NCBI GenBank assembly: GCA_015228875.1
Contig: JADGCS010000040.1
Coordinates: 1 to 36,748, forward strand
Direction: 5' to 3'
DNA: 36,748 nt
Source: Deltaproteobacteria bacterium
GTDB lineage: Bacteria; UBA10199; JADGCS01
The notes beneath the pieces were generated by a model. That model was not told the origin of the DNA and did no database searches. It saw only the letters and a list, made by a program, of their open reading frames with translations. Positions within the stretch are counted from its first letter, which is position 1, and the number at the start of each line of letters is the position of its first letter. A program made the position numbers and the translations under genes. Shown one piece after another: positions 24,368 to 33,055 of the stretch.

Positions 24368-27300
24368 ATGGGTTATGGGCTAATGATCAACAACAAAACT
24401 TTTAACATTGCAATTCTGGTTCTGGTTATTCTCACAATCTGTGTTTCATGCGGTGGGTCTCAAGTTTCATCCACTTCAAATCAGCAAGGACAGGGCGGGG
24501 CTGATCCTGCTCAGGCTGGAGAGATGCTGGTCTTAAGCGGGAGCATTCAAATGCCAACCAATGCCTCTGGCACCTCCTTTCTTAAATACTCAAAGGATAA
24601 CGACACGGCAACGGCAGAAACAACAGGAGTCAAGGGCAAGGTGTCCACGTTGGAGGGGGAGGTCCTTGGTGAGTTTGAAACAGACAATGCCGGCGCCTAC
24701 ACCCTGTCAGTTGCGGCTGACAAAGTAAACGCAACCGAGGGCAAGACACTCAAGGTCGAGGGAGAAAACGGGATCACTTCGTACCAGAAAGTCAAAACAG
24801 ATTCTGAAAGCGAAGAAGAAGGTATCGATCTTGGCGAGGCAAATATCGATACAACCCTTGCTGTGCAGTCCATCTCCGAAGAATTTGCAGCAAACGAAGA
24901 ACAACTCAACTGCCTCTACAAGATATACAAGAACATGTGGCAGTCATCAGAAGAGAACACGGGAAAATTAAACGAATCGATTTCTCTCATTAAACAGGCC
25001 CTGTCAGATTATCTCTCAGCGGGTTCCAGTGAACAGGCTGCCGCAGGACAGTCGCCTGCAAATCTATTAAGCGCAATGATTTCCGGTCAGTCAACAGGTC
25101 AGGTCAAATATTTGCTCTCGGAAAGCGATTTTGATGAGGCCATCAGGGCCAACCAGACCTTGAATAAAATCCTGTCAAAACTTGTCAAGAACGACTCAGC
25201 CGACAGCGATGAAGATAACCTCTGCGAAAATATCGAAGCAGGCAGTCTGGAGACAAATGTGGTTGTTGCCCCTCTGCTCGAATCGGAGACAGCCGAGGAG
25301 CTTGAAGAGGCTTACGGTGATGATGATGCCATTGAGATTCATGCCAAAATGATCAACAAGTGCGCCTCCAGCAACAGCTGTGATGAGGTGCAAAACAACT
25401 CTTCGGCCATTAACAACCTCATGAAAGAAATCGCCAATGACAAGACCTCTCTCTATGACAACAATGGCGAGGTTGATGACAAGGCCATTGAAGGCATCAT
25501 GGAAGTCACAAAGGCCTGCAAGGCCGATGATATAAAGGCTGCAAATGATTGTGCCAAATCAAAACTCGAAGAAGTGGTCACGGACGGCTGGGTCAAAGTG
25601 ATCGAAAAGATCCAGGAAAAAACAGAACCCGAAACAACGGAGAAAAAAGAAGAAAGCAGCACAAATTCAAATGCAAAAAACAACAAGGAAGAAAAAGAAG
25701 CCGTAAAAGAAAATAAAATTCAAATTTGTCACATCCCTCCCGGTAACCCCGAAAACGCGCATACAATTGAGATTGCAGAATCAGCCCTTGACGCACATCT
25801 TGAACACGGGGACTACACGGGGTCGTGTGAACAAGACAAAGACAACGAAGAAAATAATGATGAGGTTGTGCAGATCATTGAAGAGCCTGTCATCATCCCC
25901 GTTGTTGACTTTTTTAATGAGTGCGGTCAGGGCAACCTTCTTCTCAATGGTGATTTTGAAGCCGTTGATGCACGCAAGGGCCTTGTTCATAAAATAAGCC
26001 TGAACGCCCTTTTTAAACCATCACAGTGGGATGTTTTTGATGCCCTGCCAGATTATACCGACGGAACGGGCGTTTCGTGGCAAACAGTTGATGGGACATC
26101 GGGCATTGAAGTGCAATATAATAACACGGTCGCGCCTGCGCATAGCGGTAAACTATATGTTGAATTAGACAGCCATAATAACAGTCTGAACGGTGCAAAC
26201 ACCAACAGCGGCATGACACAAACCACCTACCTGAATGGCGGTAGCTACAAGTTGGATTTTTACTACAGGCCGAGGACAACAAAAGCGGGAGACAATACGA
26301 TACAGGTTTATTTTGATGGTCTTCTGGTCAAGACAGTGGATGGGGCAAACAATTCCCAGTGGGGGTTAAATTCCATTATCGTGAATAATATTGTCAAAGG
26401 CGAACACACTGTCACATTTCAAGCCGCGGGAACACAAAACTCATATGGCGGATTTCTTGATGACATTAGCCTGTCCTGTCATGCTGAAAATGCGGCCTAT
26501 TGCGGTGATGGAATAAAAAATGCCTCCGAAGAATGCGACGGCACAAGCGGGATTGACACGGCAAAAAACCAGACCTGCTCCGCATCATGCACCATCGTTC
26601 AGGGACCCTACTGCGGTGACAAAGTGAAGAACGGCACCGAGCAGTGCGACAGCACAAGCGGGATTGACACAGCAAAAAACCAGACCTGCGCTGCATCATG
26701 CATGATCATTCAGGGCCCCTACTGCGGCGACAAAATAAAGAACGGGTCCGAGCAGTGTGACAGCACAAGCGGGATTGACCAGGCAAAAAACCAGACCTGC
26801 TCTGCATCATGCACGATCGTTCAGGGACCCTATTGCGGTGACAAAATAAAGAACGGGCAAGAGCAATGTGACGGCACAAGCGGGATTGACACAGCAAAGA
26901 ACCAGACCTGCTCTGCATCATGCACGATCATCCAGGGCCCCTACTGCGGCGACAAAATAAAGAACGGGCAAGAGCAGTGCGACAGCACAAGCGGGATTGA
27001 CACAACCAAGAACCAGACCTGCTCAGCATCTTGCATGATCATTCAGGGCCCCTATTGCGGCGACAAAATAAAGAACGGGTCAGAGCAATGCGATGGCAAA
27101 AGCGGGATTGACAAGACAAAGTACCAGACCTGCTCTGCATCATGCACGATCGTTCAGGCCCCCTATTGCGGCGACAAGGTCAAGAACGGGTCTGAGCAAT
27201 GCGATGGCACAAGCGGCATTGACACAGCAAAGAACCAGACCTGCGCTGCATCATGCACAATCATTCAGGGCCCCTACTGCGGCGACAAGTTTAAGAACGG

Positions 27301-29497
27301 GTCTGAGCAGTGCGACAGCACAAGCGGGCTTGACAAGGCAAAGAACCAGACCTGCTCTGCATCATGCACAATCATTCAGGGCCCCTACTGCGGCGATGGC
27401 AAAAAAGATGGGACAGAGGAGTGCGATGGCTCGACACCGGATGGATCAAGCTGCTCCGCGACATGCACAATTTCACAGGACTTCACCGAGATCTGGAACT
27501 ACACCTTTGGTTACATCTGGGGTGGTTTTTACCGCATGATCCCCGGTCCGAGTGCGGCGATAGGAGACATGAGACCCGATCTCTCCGGACTTGAGATTGC
27601 AACAGGAAACGAAGAGTACAGGCCGCTTGGCGCCAATGGGCCAAAGGGTCGCTGGTTCATGTTTAAGGCAGACGGTGCCGTAGAATTTTGGAAAGATACA
27701 AACAACGATGAGGCCCACTCTTCGGTGAATCTCTTTGACGTGACAGGTGACGGTCTTTACGAGATGCTGGGCGGGACAACATCGGGGAACCAGGTACAGG
27801 TCTTGACAGGCAAAGGTAACTTTCACTGGAAATATAATGTGATGGGACATTCCATCTCGACCCCCGCAGTTGCTCTCATGTATGACGGCGGCAGCCCCAA
27901 GGTCTTTGATGGAGCATTTGACGGGCGCGTCCGGTCAATTGACGGTCTCACAGGCAAACTGGACTGGACCTTTTACACCTCTCAGCGCATCTGGTCATCT
28001 TCTGCTGTCGATGATCTTGATGGGGATGGTTACAAAGAAATTGTCATTGCCAATGACGGCAACGGTTATACCGACAGTCTTCTGTACTGTCTTGACGCAG
28101 AAACAGGGAAACTTAACTGGAAACAAAAGCTGGGCAAGGCTGTCAGGGCATCATCTGCCTTGGCCGATGTTGACAAAGACGGTATTTTAGAGGTCCTGAT
28201 CGGTGATGTGACTGGTAAATTCAGGGCCTTTTCTGGTGACACAGGGGAACTCGAATGGAGTTTCACCACAGGCGGAGATATTACATCATCAGCTGCGGTG
28301 GGTGACCTTGATGGTGATGGCTCTCTTGAAATTGTGTTTGGTTCCAAGGATGGCCGCGTGTATGCCCTAAATGGAAATGGTCTTCTGGTCTGGAGTTATG
28401 ACATTAAATCTGCGGTCCATTCCTCTCCAGCCCTTGCCAATAGAGGACATGGTGGCCGATTGGATGTTTACGTCACAACAATGAGCGGGAAACTTGCCAT
28501 CATCAACGGAAAGACAGGCAACCTGATTTCATCTTTCTCTGTGGGTTACGCGATTGTCTCTTCTCCCGTGGTGGCCGATGTTGACGGCGACAAGAAACTT
28601 GAGGTCTTTTTTCAAGACCGCCGTGGTGACAGCTTTGGAAACAAGGGCGATATCTTTCATGCGATCAGGGATCTTAAATCCAATGTGGAGCCGTATGCCA
28701 GAGAATGGCCCATGTTCATGTCCAATGCGGCGCATACTGGAGTTTACATGGGAACAAGCATCGCCTATTCAAACAACGAACAGGCGCCCAAACCCATGCC
28801 CGAAAAAGATCCGGCCCCGGACGGTGGACCCCTTCCTGCGGGTTTCTGCGGTCCTGATTCCCTGCCGACACCCATCTCCTATTACAGCTTTAACAAGAAC
28901 GTGATCACGGACGACATGAGCGAAAATCACGGGATTGGGTACGGTGGCGTCTCGGTTCTCGAAGATGCCGGTCACGATGGTGCCGCAGCGAGCTTTAACG
29001 GTATTGACCAATACGTTGATATGGGCAAAGACCCGATTCACAATGGTCTTAAGGTGATAACAGTCACTGCGTGGATCAAACCTGAGTCATTGACCGCAAA
29101 GCACATCATCGCATCCAACTTTAGTCACGGGGTCAAAAAATGGCAGTTCCGAATTGTGGAGGACAAATTATCCGTTATAGTCTCTCCGGACAGTGTGAAG
29201 GAAGAATCCTTGACAGGCAAGATCTCGCTGATCCCCGATGCATGGAATCATGTGGCCATGATCTGGGACGGCAAGGTTGTCAAACTGTATGTCAACGGTG
29301 TGGCCGAGCAGGAGACCCTTGTCCTTAAATCCATGCACGGCGCCCTTGGCCACCTGCTGGTCGGCGACATGAGCCTGGATGGTGTTTCGTCTTACGAACC
29401 CTTTGATGGTCTTATTGATGACCTGACGATCTATGAAGAGGTATTCAGTCTGGACCAGATGATGACAGATATGGACGAGTACAAGTCCTGTGAGTGA
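24368..29497 (+). CDS. Giant multidomain surface lipoprotein with DUF4215-like Cys-rich repeats
   Basis: The 1709-residue protein is probably an outer-surface adhesin or binding protein. It has a lipoprotein signal (ILVLVILTICVSCGG; lipidated Cys about residue 28). An ATG at 24383 is a likely alternative start. A carboxypeptidase-regulatory-like beta domain (about 50-140) and a helical region (about 160-430) follow. Next come a Lys/Glu linker, a short ICHIPPGNP...AHLEHGDYTGSC domain (about 451-490) and a DUF642-like galactose-binding-fold domain (NLLLNGDFE; about 516-705). Nine Cys-rich repeats (711-1038) come next. An FG-GAP/PQQ-type propeller (about 1040-1460; DLDGDGYKEIVI, DVDKDGILEVLI, DLDGDGSLEIVF) with Ca-binding-like loops follows, and a LamG-like domain (about 1500-1700) ends the protein. 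No catalytic motif was seen. Confidence 0.9.
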   Translation: MGYGLMINNKTFNIAILVLVILTICVSCGGSQVSSTSNQQGQGGADPAQAGEMLVLSGSIQMPTNASGTSFLKYSKDNDTATAETTGVKGKVSTLEGEVLGEFETDNAGAYTLSVAADKVNATEGKTLKVEGENGITSYQKVKTDSESEEEGIDLGEANIDTTLAVQSISEEFAANEEQLNCLYKIYKNMWQSSEENTGKLNESISLIKQALSDYLSAGSSEQAAAGQSPANLLSAMISGQSTGQVKYLLSESDFDEAIRANQTLNKILSKLVKNDSADSDEDNLCENIEAGSLETNVVVAPLLESETAEELEEAYGDDDAIEIHAKMINKCASSNSCDEVQNNSSAINNLMKEIANDKTSLYDNNGEVDDKAIEGIMEVTKACKADDIKAANDCAKSKLEEVVTDGWVKVIEKIQEKTEPETTEKKEESSTNSNAKNNKEEKEAVKENKIQICHIPPGNPENAHTIEIAESALDAHLEHGDYTGSCEQDKDNEENNDEVVQIIEEPVIIPVVDFFNECGQGNLLLNGDFEAVDARKGLVHKISLNALFKPSQWDVFDALPDYTDGTGVSWQTVDGTSGIEVQYNNTVAPAHSGKLYVELDSHNNSLNGANTNSGMTQTTYLNGGSYKLDFYYRPRTTKAGDNTIQVYFDGLLVKTVDGANNSQWGLNSIIVNNIVKGEHTVTFQAAGTQNSYGGFLDDISLSCHAENAAYCGDGIKNASEECDGTSGIDTAKNQTCSASCTIVQGPYCGDKVKNGTEQCDSTSGIDTAKNQTCAASCMIIQGPYCGDKIKNGSEQCDSTSGIDQAKNQTCSASCTIVQGPYCGDKIKNGQEQCDGTSGIDTAKNQTCSASCTIIQGPYCGDKIKNGQEQCDSTSGIDTTKNQTCSASCMIIQGPYCGDKIKNGSEQCDGKSGIDKTKYQTCSASCTIVQAPYCGDKVKNGSEQCDGTSGIDTAKNQTCAASCTIIQGPYCGDKFKNGSEQCDSTSGLDKAKNQTCSASCTIIQGPYCGDGKKDGTEECDGSTPDGSSCSATCTISQDFTEIWNYTFGYIWGGFYRMIPGPSAAIGDMRPDLSGLEIATGNEEYRPLGANGPKGRWFMFKADGAVEFWKDTNNDEAHSSVNLFDVTGDGLYEMLGGTTSGNQVQVLTGKGNFHWKYNVMGHSISTPAVALMYDGGSPKVFDGAFDGRVRSIDGLTGKLDWTFYTSQRIWSSSAVDDLDGDGYKEIVIANDGNGYTDSLLYCLDAETGKLNWKQKLGKAVRASSALADVDKDGILEVLIGDVTGKFRAFSGDTGELEWSFTTGGDITSSAAVGDLDGDGSLEIVFGSKDGRVYALNGNGLLVWSYDIKSAVHSSPALANRGHGGRLDVYVTTMSGKLAIINGKTGNLISSFSVGYAIVSSPVVADVDGDKKLEVFFQDRRGDSFGNKGDIFHAIRDLKSNVEPYAREWPMFMSNAAHTGVYMGTSIAYSNNEQAPKPMPEKDPAPDGGPLPAGFCGPDSLPTPISYYSFNKNVITDDMSENHGIGYGGVSVLEDAGHDGAAASFNGIDQYVDMGKDPIHNGLKVITVTAWIKPESLTAKHIIASNFSHGVKKWQFRIVEDKLSVIVSPDSVKEESLTGKISLIPDAWNHVAMIWDGKVVKLYVNGVAEQETLVLKSMHGALGHLLVGDMSLDGVSSYEPFDGLIDDLTIYEEVFSLDQMMTDMDEYKSCE
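26498..27481 (+). repeat. Nine tandem 111-bp coding repeats (DUF4215-like)
   Basis: Units begin at 26498, 26609, 26720, 26831, 26942, 27053, 27164 and 27275 (37 residues each), with a shorter ninth at 27386. The unit is YCGDKIKNGSEQCD, then a TSGIDTAK-type segment, then KNQTCSASCTIIQGP, with four Cys. Units are nearly identical in DNA, which suggests recent expansion or gene conversion. The first and last units are most diverged. Confidence 0.95.
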
Positions 29498-29511
29498 TTT
29501 GTTTTGGGTCT

Positions 29512-29537
29512 GCCGGGGAAACACCTGTTTCTCCGGC
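29512..29537 (+). terminator. Hairpin after the lipoprotein gene
   Basis: GCCGGGGAAAC pairs with GTTTCTCCGGC across an ACCT loop, 15 bp beyond the stop codon. One G-U pair is the only imperfection. No T-run follows, so it may act as a 3' stabiliser or a weak terminator. Confidence 0.4.
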
Positions 29538-29547
29538 CTGGCCCCAT

Positions 29548-29660
29548 GATAAGGGTCAGCAGAGGATAGGGGTCAGCAGGGATAGGGGTCAGCAGGGATA
29601 GGGGTCAGGACTGGACATAGGACAATAACACTCAAGTTGCCTGTGCTGTCATGTCCAGTC
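29548..29660. repeat. Short tandem repeat plus inverted repeat (REP-like)
   Basis: A 16-bp unit GGATAGGGGTCAGCAG repeats about 3.5 times (29548-29608). It is followed directly by an inverted repeat, GACTGGACAT (29609-29618) with ATGTCCAGTC (29651-29660). A G-rich tandem array joined to a hairpin of GGGGTCAGGACTGGACAT type resembles REP-like or MITE-like elements. No transposase is nearby. Confidence 0.65.
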
Positions 29661-29695
29661 TTGTGTGACGAGCCTGATCAGCGTTAGGGGTAGGG

Positions 29696-31201
29696 TTAAG
29701 CCCCCGAATCCTGTTCAGCCAAGGCCAGCATATCCTTTGGTTTCGTAATATCCTCATAGATGGCATCCATAAATCCTGCGGGGATGCCGTCGGGAAAAAG
29801 TTTTTCTACAAGCTCCGTGAATTTGTGTATTGGTTTGCTTTCAAATCTGAATTTACTGTTTCCGCGATTGTCGAGACCTGCCAATTCCTGCGGCGAGTTG
29901 TTGGCAACAAAAGGAGGGGGTGTTAAAGCGGTTTTAACTGCCTCATGAGTGTATTCCTGCACGCGAGGGAGATATTCTTCCAGCCCTTCCATGGTCAATC
30001 CCACACCAAAATTGGCAGCAAAACGGCTCTGATCCTTTTCTGAACCCCACGCGCAGGGCACCACTAACTTTTGCCAAAACAGTTGTTCGTCAGTCATCGC
30101 AGCAACTGTGGCATCAATATCTTTGAGCAATGGATGGTCGGGGTATATTCTTGCCTTCATATGCAGTATCCGTTTTACAGACCGTTCGAGGGCTTTCCTT
30201 GATATTGCCCCTTCGTCAAGCAGTTCTTTGCCGGCATTGGCGAACAACTTTAACCCGCCATAACTGGAGATGGAACCATAGTCCAACATGATATCAACAT
30301 CGGCCTCAACAAGGCGTTTGATCATGAATTTTATTTTTTCAAGACGTGACCGCGCGTTCGTCTTCTTTTCTTTTCCCATTTGGCCGTCCAGGTACTCAGT
30401 AAATATGCTCGTATTAATGTCATCTGTGACAAGCACAGTCTTCTCACCTTGGGGACCTAAGTTGTCCCTTACCCATCGCACAGTCTTTGGGGAAAATACC
30501 GATGGGTGATTGGGGTCAACGGCCTCTAATATCGCCCCGCCAATCATCACAGCCGCAGTTTCGGGTCCAAATCTGTCAAGGAGAACTCTAAACGGTTTAA
30601 AATCGCGCTCTACGTCCTTAAGGGATCTGGTTTCTTTGGGCAGTTTTTTTGTTGTCTCAAGTCCGCCCTCCAGATGACCGTATCCCGGCGCGTGCTTGAG
30701 CGTAAAGGCTGCGTGTCTGCCGTCTCTCTCTGCTGCGGCAATCGAGAGACTTCCAAAAAGGGCAACCACGTCCGGATCCCAACTGTGGATTCTGTCCAGC
30801 TGCCACATCGTGGAGCGCGCCCTTGCTACTTCATTCTCAGGGGCAACATCTGCCAAGGGTCCGTAAATCAGGGTGTAGCCGGCGGCTGTCATCGAAGGAT
30901 AGCTTTTAAGGCCTGTATAATACTCCCTTGCCAGTTCTGCCAACGCACTAAAACGGGCGTCGCTCTTGTCAATCGCTGCTGTTGTTTGCACAGGAGTCGG
31001 CTGGTGCATACGCACGGCAAATGGGACAGACGCTTTGGGGTCTGATGCCGCTTTAGGCACATCGCTTTTGGCTGCATACGCATCCTTGGGGCCCCGAACA
31101 AAAGCAACAGCCACAGCAGGCGCCACGCTTGCTGGTTGGACCTCTAACTGGTCGCAGTGAGGTGCCGATAAACCATTGCATGATGTTACGGGATCAGCCA
31201 T
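29696..31201 (-). CDS. GH3-like (NagZ-related) protein with altered catalytic loop, paralogue 1
   Basis: The 501-residue protein has the barrel landmarks of NagZ-type beta-N-acetylhexosaminidases: YTLIYGPLADVAP, IHSWDPDVVALFG, FTLKHAPGYG (169-175), the PNHPSVFSPKTVRWVRDNLG helix and the nucleophile strand VLVTDDINT (Asp260/261). In NagZ the KHFPGHG motif is followed by a loop with an Asp-x-His acid/base dyad; here KHAPGYG is followed by HLEGGLETTKK, with no such dyad. Residues 1-80 are low-complexity (Ala/Val/Pro) and no signal peptide is clear. The C-terminus (NNSPQELAGLDNRGN) matches the upstream paralogue. Peptidoglycan recycling is the family role, but activity here is doubtful. Confidence 0.75.
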   Translation of the reverse strand: MADPVTSCNGLSAPHCDQLEVQPASVAPAVAVAFVRGPKDAYAAKSDVPKAASDPKASVPFAVRMHQPTPVQTTAAIDKSDARFSALAELAREYYTGLKSYPSMTAAGYTLIYGPLADVAPENEVARARSTMWQLDRIHSWDPDVVALFGSLSIAAAERDGRHAAFTLKHAPGYGHLEGGLETTKKLPKETRSLKDVERDFKPFRVLLDRFGPETAAVMIGGAILEAVDPNHPSVFSPKTVRWVRDNLGPQGEKTVLVTDDINTSIFTEYLDGQMGKEKKTNARSRLEKIKFMIKRLVEADVDIMLDYGSISSYGGLKLFANAGKELLDEGAISRKALERSVKRILHMKARIYPDHPLLKDIDATVAAMTDEQLFWQKLVVPCAWGSEKDQSRFAANFGVGLTMEGLEEYLPRVQEYTHEAVKTALTPPPFVANNSPQELAGLDNRGNSKFRFESKPIHKFTELVEKLFPDGIPAGFMDAIYEDITKPKDMLALAEQDSGA

Positions 31202-31327
31202 TGCCTCTCAAATATGCAAGGCCTGTGCCAATTCACAGTGATAGTTATGGTGGCAATATGTTGATTAGAAAGACGTTTGTCTGGCGGGCGTTCTGTAGAA
31301 CTCGCAGGTGGGGTTAAAGACCCTCAG

Positions 31328-32683
31328 TTATGGACTTGTTGCTGTTGCTTCATCCCTCATCACGCTAAAAAAACATTCTGAGGCACCTTCGGGGAATAAA
31401 CGATCATAGGCGGTCGTAAATTTTCTTATCAACTGCCACGCGCCTAGTTCTGCCCTGTTTGCCTTGTTATCGTAGCCCGGTAATTCCTGAGGAGAGTTGT
31501 CAGCGATGAAAACGGGGATGGCGCCTTGTGCTACTTTTTCATCCACGATTTTTTTGAGGTCATTCCTCTTTGCCTGTGTGGCTTCTGTCGACAGCCCGCC
31601 AATGCCGAGTTCTACTGCGCGGGAGGCACTTGCAGACAGATTGCCTTCGTCATAAGTCATGAGCAGAAGCTTTTGCGCCCAAAGTTCATCATTCGTCATT
31701 CCGTCGATAAGGGCATCCACATCTGCAAGACGCGGATTGTCGGGATACATGGCCTGCTTTGCCTTGAGGATTCTACGCACCGAAGGGATGAGTTCCTTCC
31801 GCGTTATCCTGCGTTCCTTAATGAGGCGGCGTCCCGCAGAGATAAGACGTGATGCAGCCTTATCGGGAAAATCGCTGTCACAAAAAAGGATAATATCAAT
31901 GTCTGCTTTAACCGAAAGATAGAGTAACATGGCCACTTTTTGTTCGCGGCGCTCCAATGCGTTCTTGGATTCTTTTTCAATCTTGCCCTTGATATAGGCC
32001 CTAAAAGAAGGAGAATTTGCGTCGTCTGTAATGAGGAGTACGTCCTGGCCAAGCCTCTTGCGCATCCACGAGACCACCTTTGGCGAAAGGGCGGCGGGAG
32101 GCAGAACTTTTTGATCACCTTTATCCAAAGCTGGAACGGCTACGCCCGCGACCATCACACCGACACCGTTGTCGAATTGACGAAGCGTGGTCTCAAACGA
32201 TCTAAAATTGTTTGCAATTTCTCCGTAGGTCCTTGTGTCTGTAACCAAACTGTCACCCATCTCTATGGTCTTTGCCTCGATAGATCCGATCCCCGGTGCG
32301 TGTTTGATAAAGGAGAATACGGGCCGGTCATCTACGCGTGCGGCCTGAATGGCCAGACCGGCAAAAAATGACGCGACCTCGGGGTTCCATGTGTGGACTC
32401 TGCCACGTTGCCACATGTGCGCCCGTTCTCTTGATGCCTTGTCTGGAGGAGCCACATCAACAAGCGGACCAAAAACGGCGTTGAGACCCGATGCTGCAAG
32501 CCCCCTGTAGCCCGACATCTGCTTAAAAAATCTTTCTGCGATTGCAGAAAGCTCGATAAAGGAATCTTGTCTTTTAAGAGAGGGGGTCTGTTCTTCACAA
32601 GAACTGTCCCGAGATGTGTCTGTCTGAAAAGGGGGAGGCAGGGGAGGAGTCAAATTTCCAGTTATTGGTTCATGTTCGCCCAT
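31328..32683 (-). CDS. GH3-like (NagZ-related) protein with altered catalytic loop, paralogue 2
   Basis: The 451-residue protein is a diverged paralogue of its downstream neighbour. Landmarks are NAVFGPLVDVAP, VHTWNPEVASFFAGLAIQAA, FIKHAPGIG (127-133), VPALDKGDQKVLPPAALSPK and the nucleophile strand VLLITDDANS (Asp220/221). The Asp-x-His dyad expected after KHxPGHG is again missing (SIEAKTIEMGDSLVTD). The C-terminal region shares NSPQELPGYDNKANR and a final FTTAYDRLFPEGA with paralogue 1, a conserved tail not typical of NagZ. The N-terminal 40 residues are Pro/Thr-rich. There is no signal peptide. The 126-bp gap to paralogue 1 allows either one transcript or two. Confidence 0.75.
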   Translation of the reverse strand: MGEHEPITGNLTPPLPPPFQTDTSRDSSCEEQTPSLKRQDSFIELSAIAERFFKQMSGYRGLAASGLNAVFGPLVDVAPPDKASRERAHMWQRGRVHTWNPEVASFFAGLAIQAARVDDRPVFSFIKHAPGIGSIEAKTIEMGDSLVTDTRTYGEIANNFRSFETTLRQFDNGVGVMVAGVAVPALDKGDQKVLPPAALSPKVVSWMRKRLGQDVLLITDDANSPSFRAYIKGKIEKESKNALERREQKVAMLLYLSVKADIDIILFCDSDFPDKAASRLISAGRRLIKERRITRKELIPSVRRILKAKQAMYPDNPRLADVDALIDGMTNDELWAQKLLLMTYDEGNLSASASRAVELGIGGLSTEATQAKRNDLKKIVDEKVAQGAIPVFIADNSPQELPGYDNKANRAELGAWQLIRKFTTAYDRLFPEGASECFFSVMRDEATATSP

Positions 32684-32859
32684 ACACAGTCTGTATAGGC
32701 AAAATTCGGGAAAAGTTGCGTATTAACCGGCCAAAAAGTGAAAAAAGTTTAACTTTTATTATTTTTATTCCGGTTGATGCCAGCCAAAAATCATATTGTA
32801 TTTTAATGTCTAGAACCTTGGAAGGTTTTTTCTACGCGTTTCGGCATCAATTTTTGCAT

Positions 32860-32899
32860 GGTGTCCGCCCGCGTAGTGTTTTCCGCTTTATGCGGGTTA
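32860..32899 (-). repeat. Remnant of hairpin repeat family 2
   Basis: Read on the minus strand it carries TAACCCGCATAAAGCGGA and then ACTACGCGGG, shared with the flanks of the tandem pair at 1864-1942. The GTGCATTGCG core and double hairpin are missing here. It abuts element copy G. Confidence 0.6.
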
Positions 32900-32982
32900 T
32901 GAATTTCAAAGTTGACAGAGCGCGGGTGCATTCCTCGCATAACGGAGGAACTCAACCGCGTCAAAGTCAAGTTAGTAACTTG
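32898..32982 (+). repeat. Palindromic element family 1, copy G
   Basis: Full copy in forward orientation, 85 bp, with the terminal hairpin CAAGTTA-G-TAACTTG and inner hairpin CCTCG-CATAA-CGGAGG. Its forward frame is open (MNFKVDRARVHSSH). It sits between the 3' end of lpdA and the start of GH3 paralogue 2. Confidence 0.92.
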
Positions 32983-33055
32983 TTAACATTAACCCAATTT
33001 GATTCTTCATATTTTTGATTTCTTCAATGATAATAGCGGGTTGCCCAACAGCCTG

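Larger units (their letters stand above)
32684..33055. other. 372-bp intergenic region with two repeat remnants
   Basis: It is A/T-rich near the GH3 start (AAAAGTT-T-AACTTTT hairpin about 32744), has a weak AACCT-TGGA-AGGTT hairpin with T-run (32814-32831), then the family 2 remnant (32860-32899) directly joined to palindromic element copy G (32898-32982). No credible gene was seen. Confidence 0.7.

Noticed and set aside
27093-27539. Long alternate-frame reading frame across the 111-bp repeats (and its minus-strand counterparts)
   Set aside because: The repeat length is a multiple of three, so any frame open in one unit stays open in all. The lipoprotein frame is the one with Cys-rich domain homology.
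32614-33018. Plus-strand 134-codon frame through element copy G
   Set aside because: It overlaps the GH3 paralogue start antisense, has no ribosome site and gains its open length from the repeat's own open frame.
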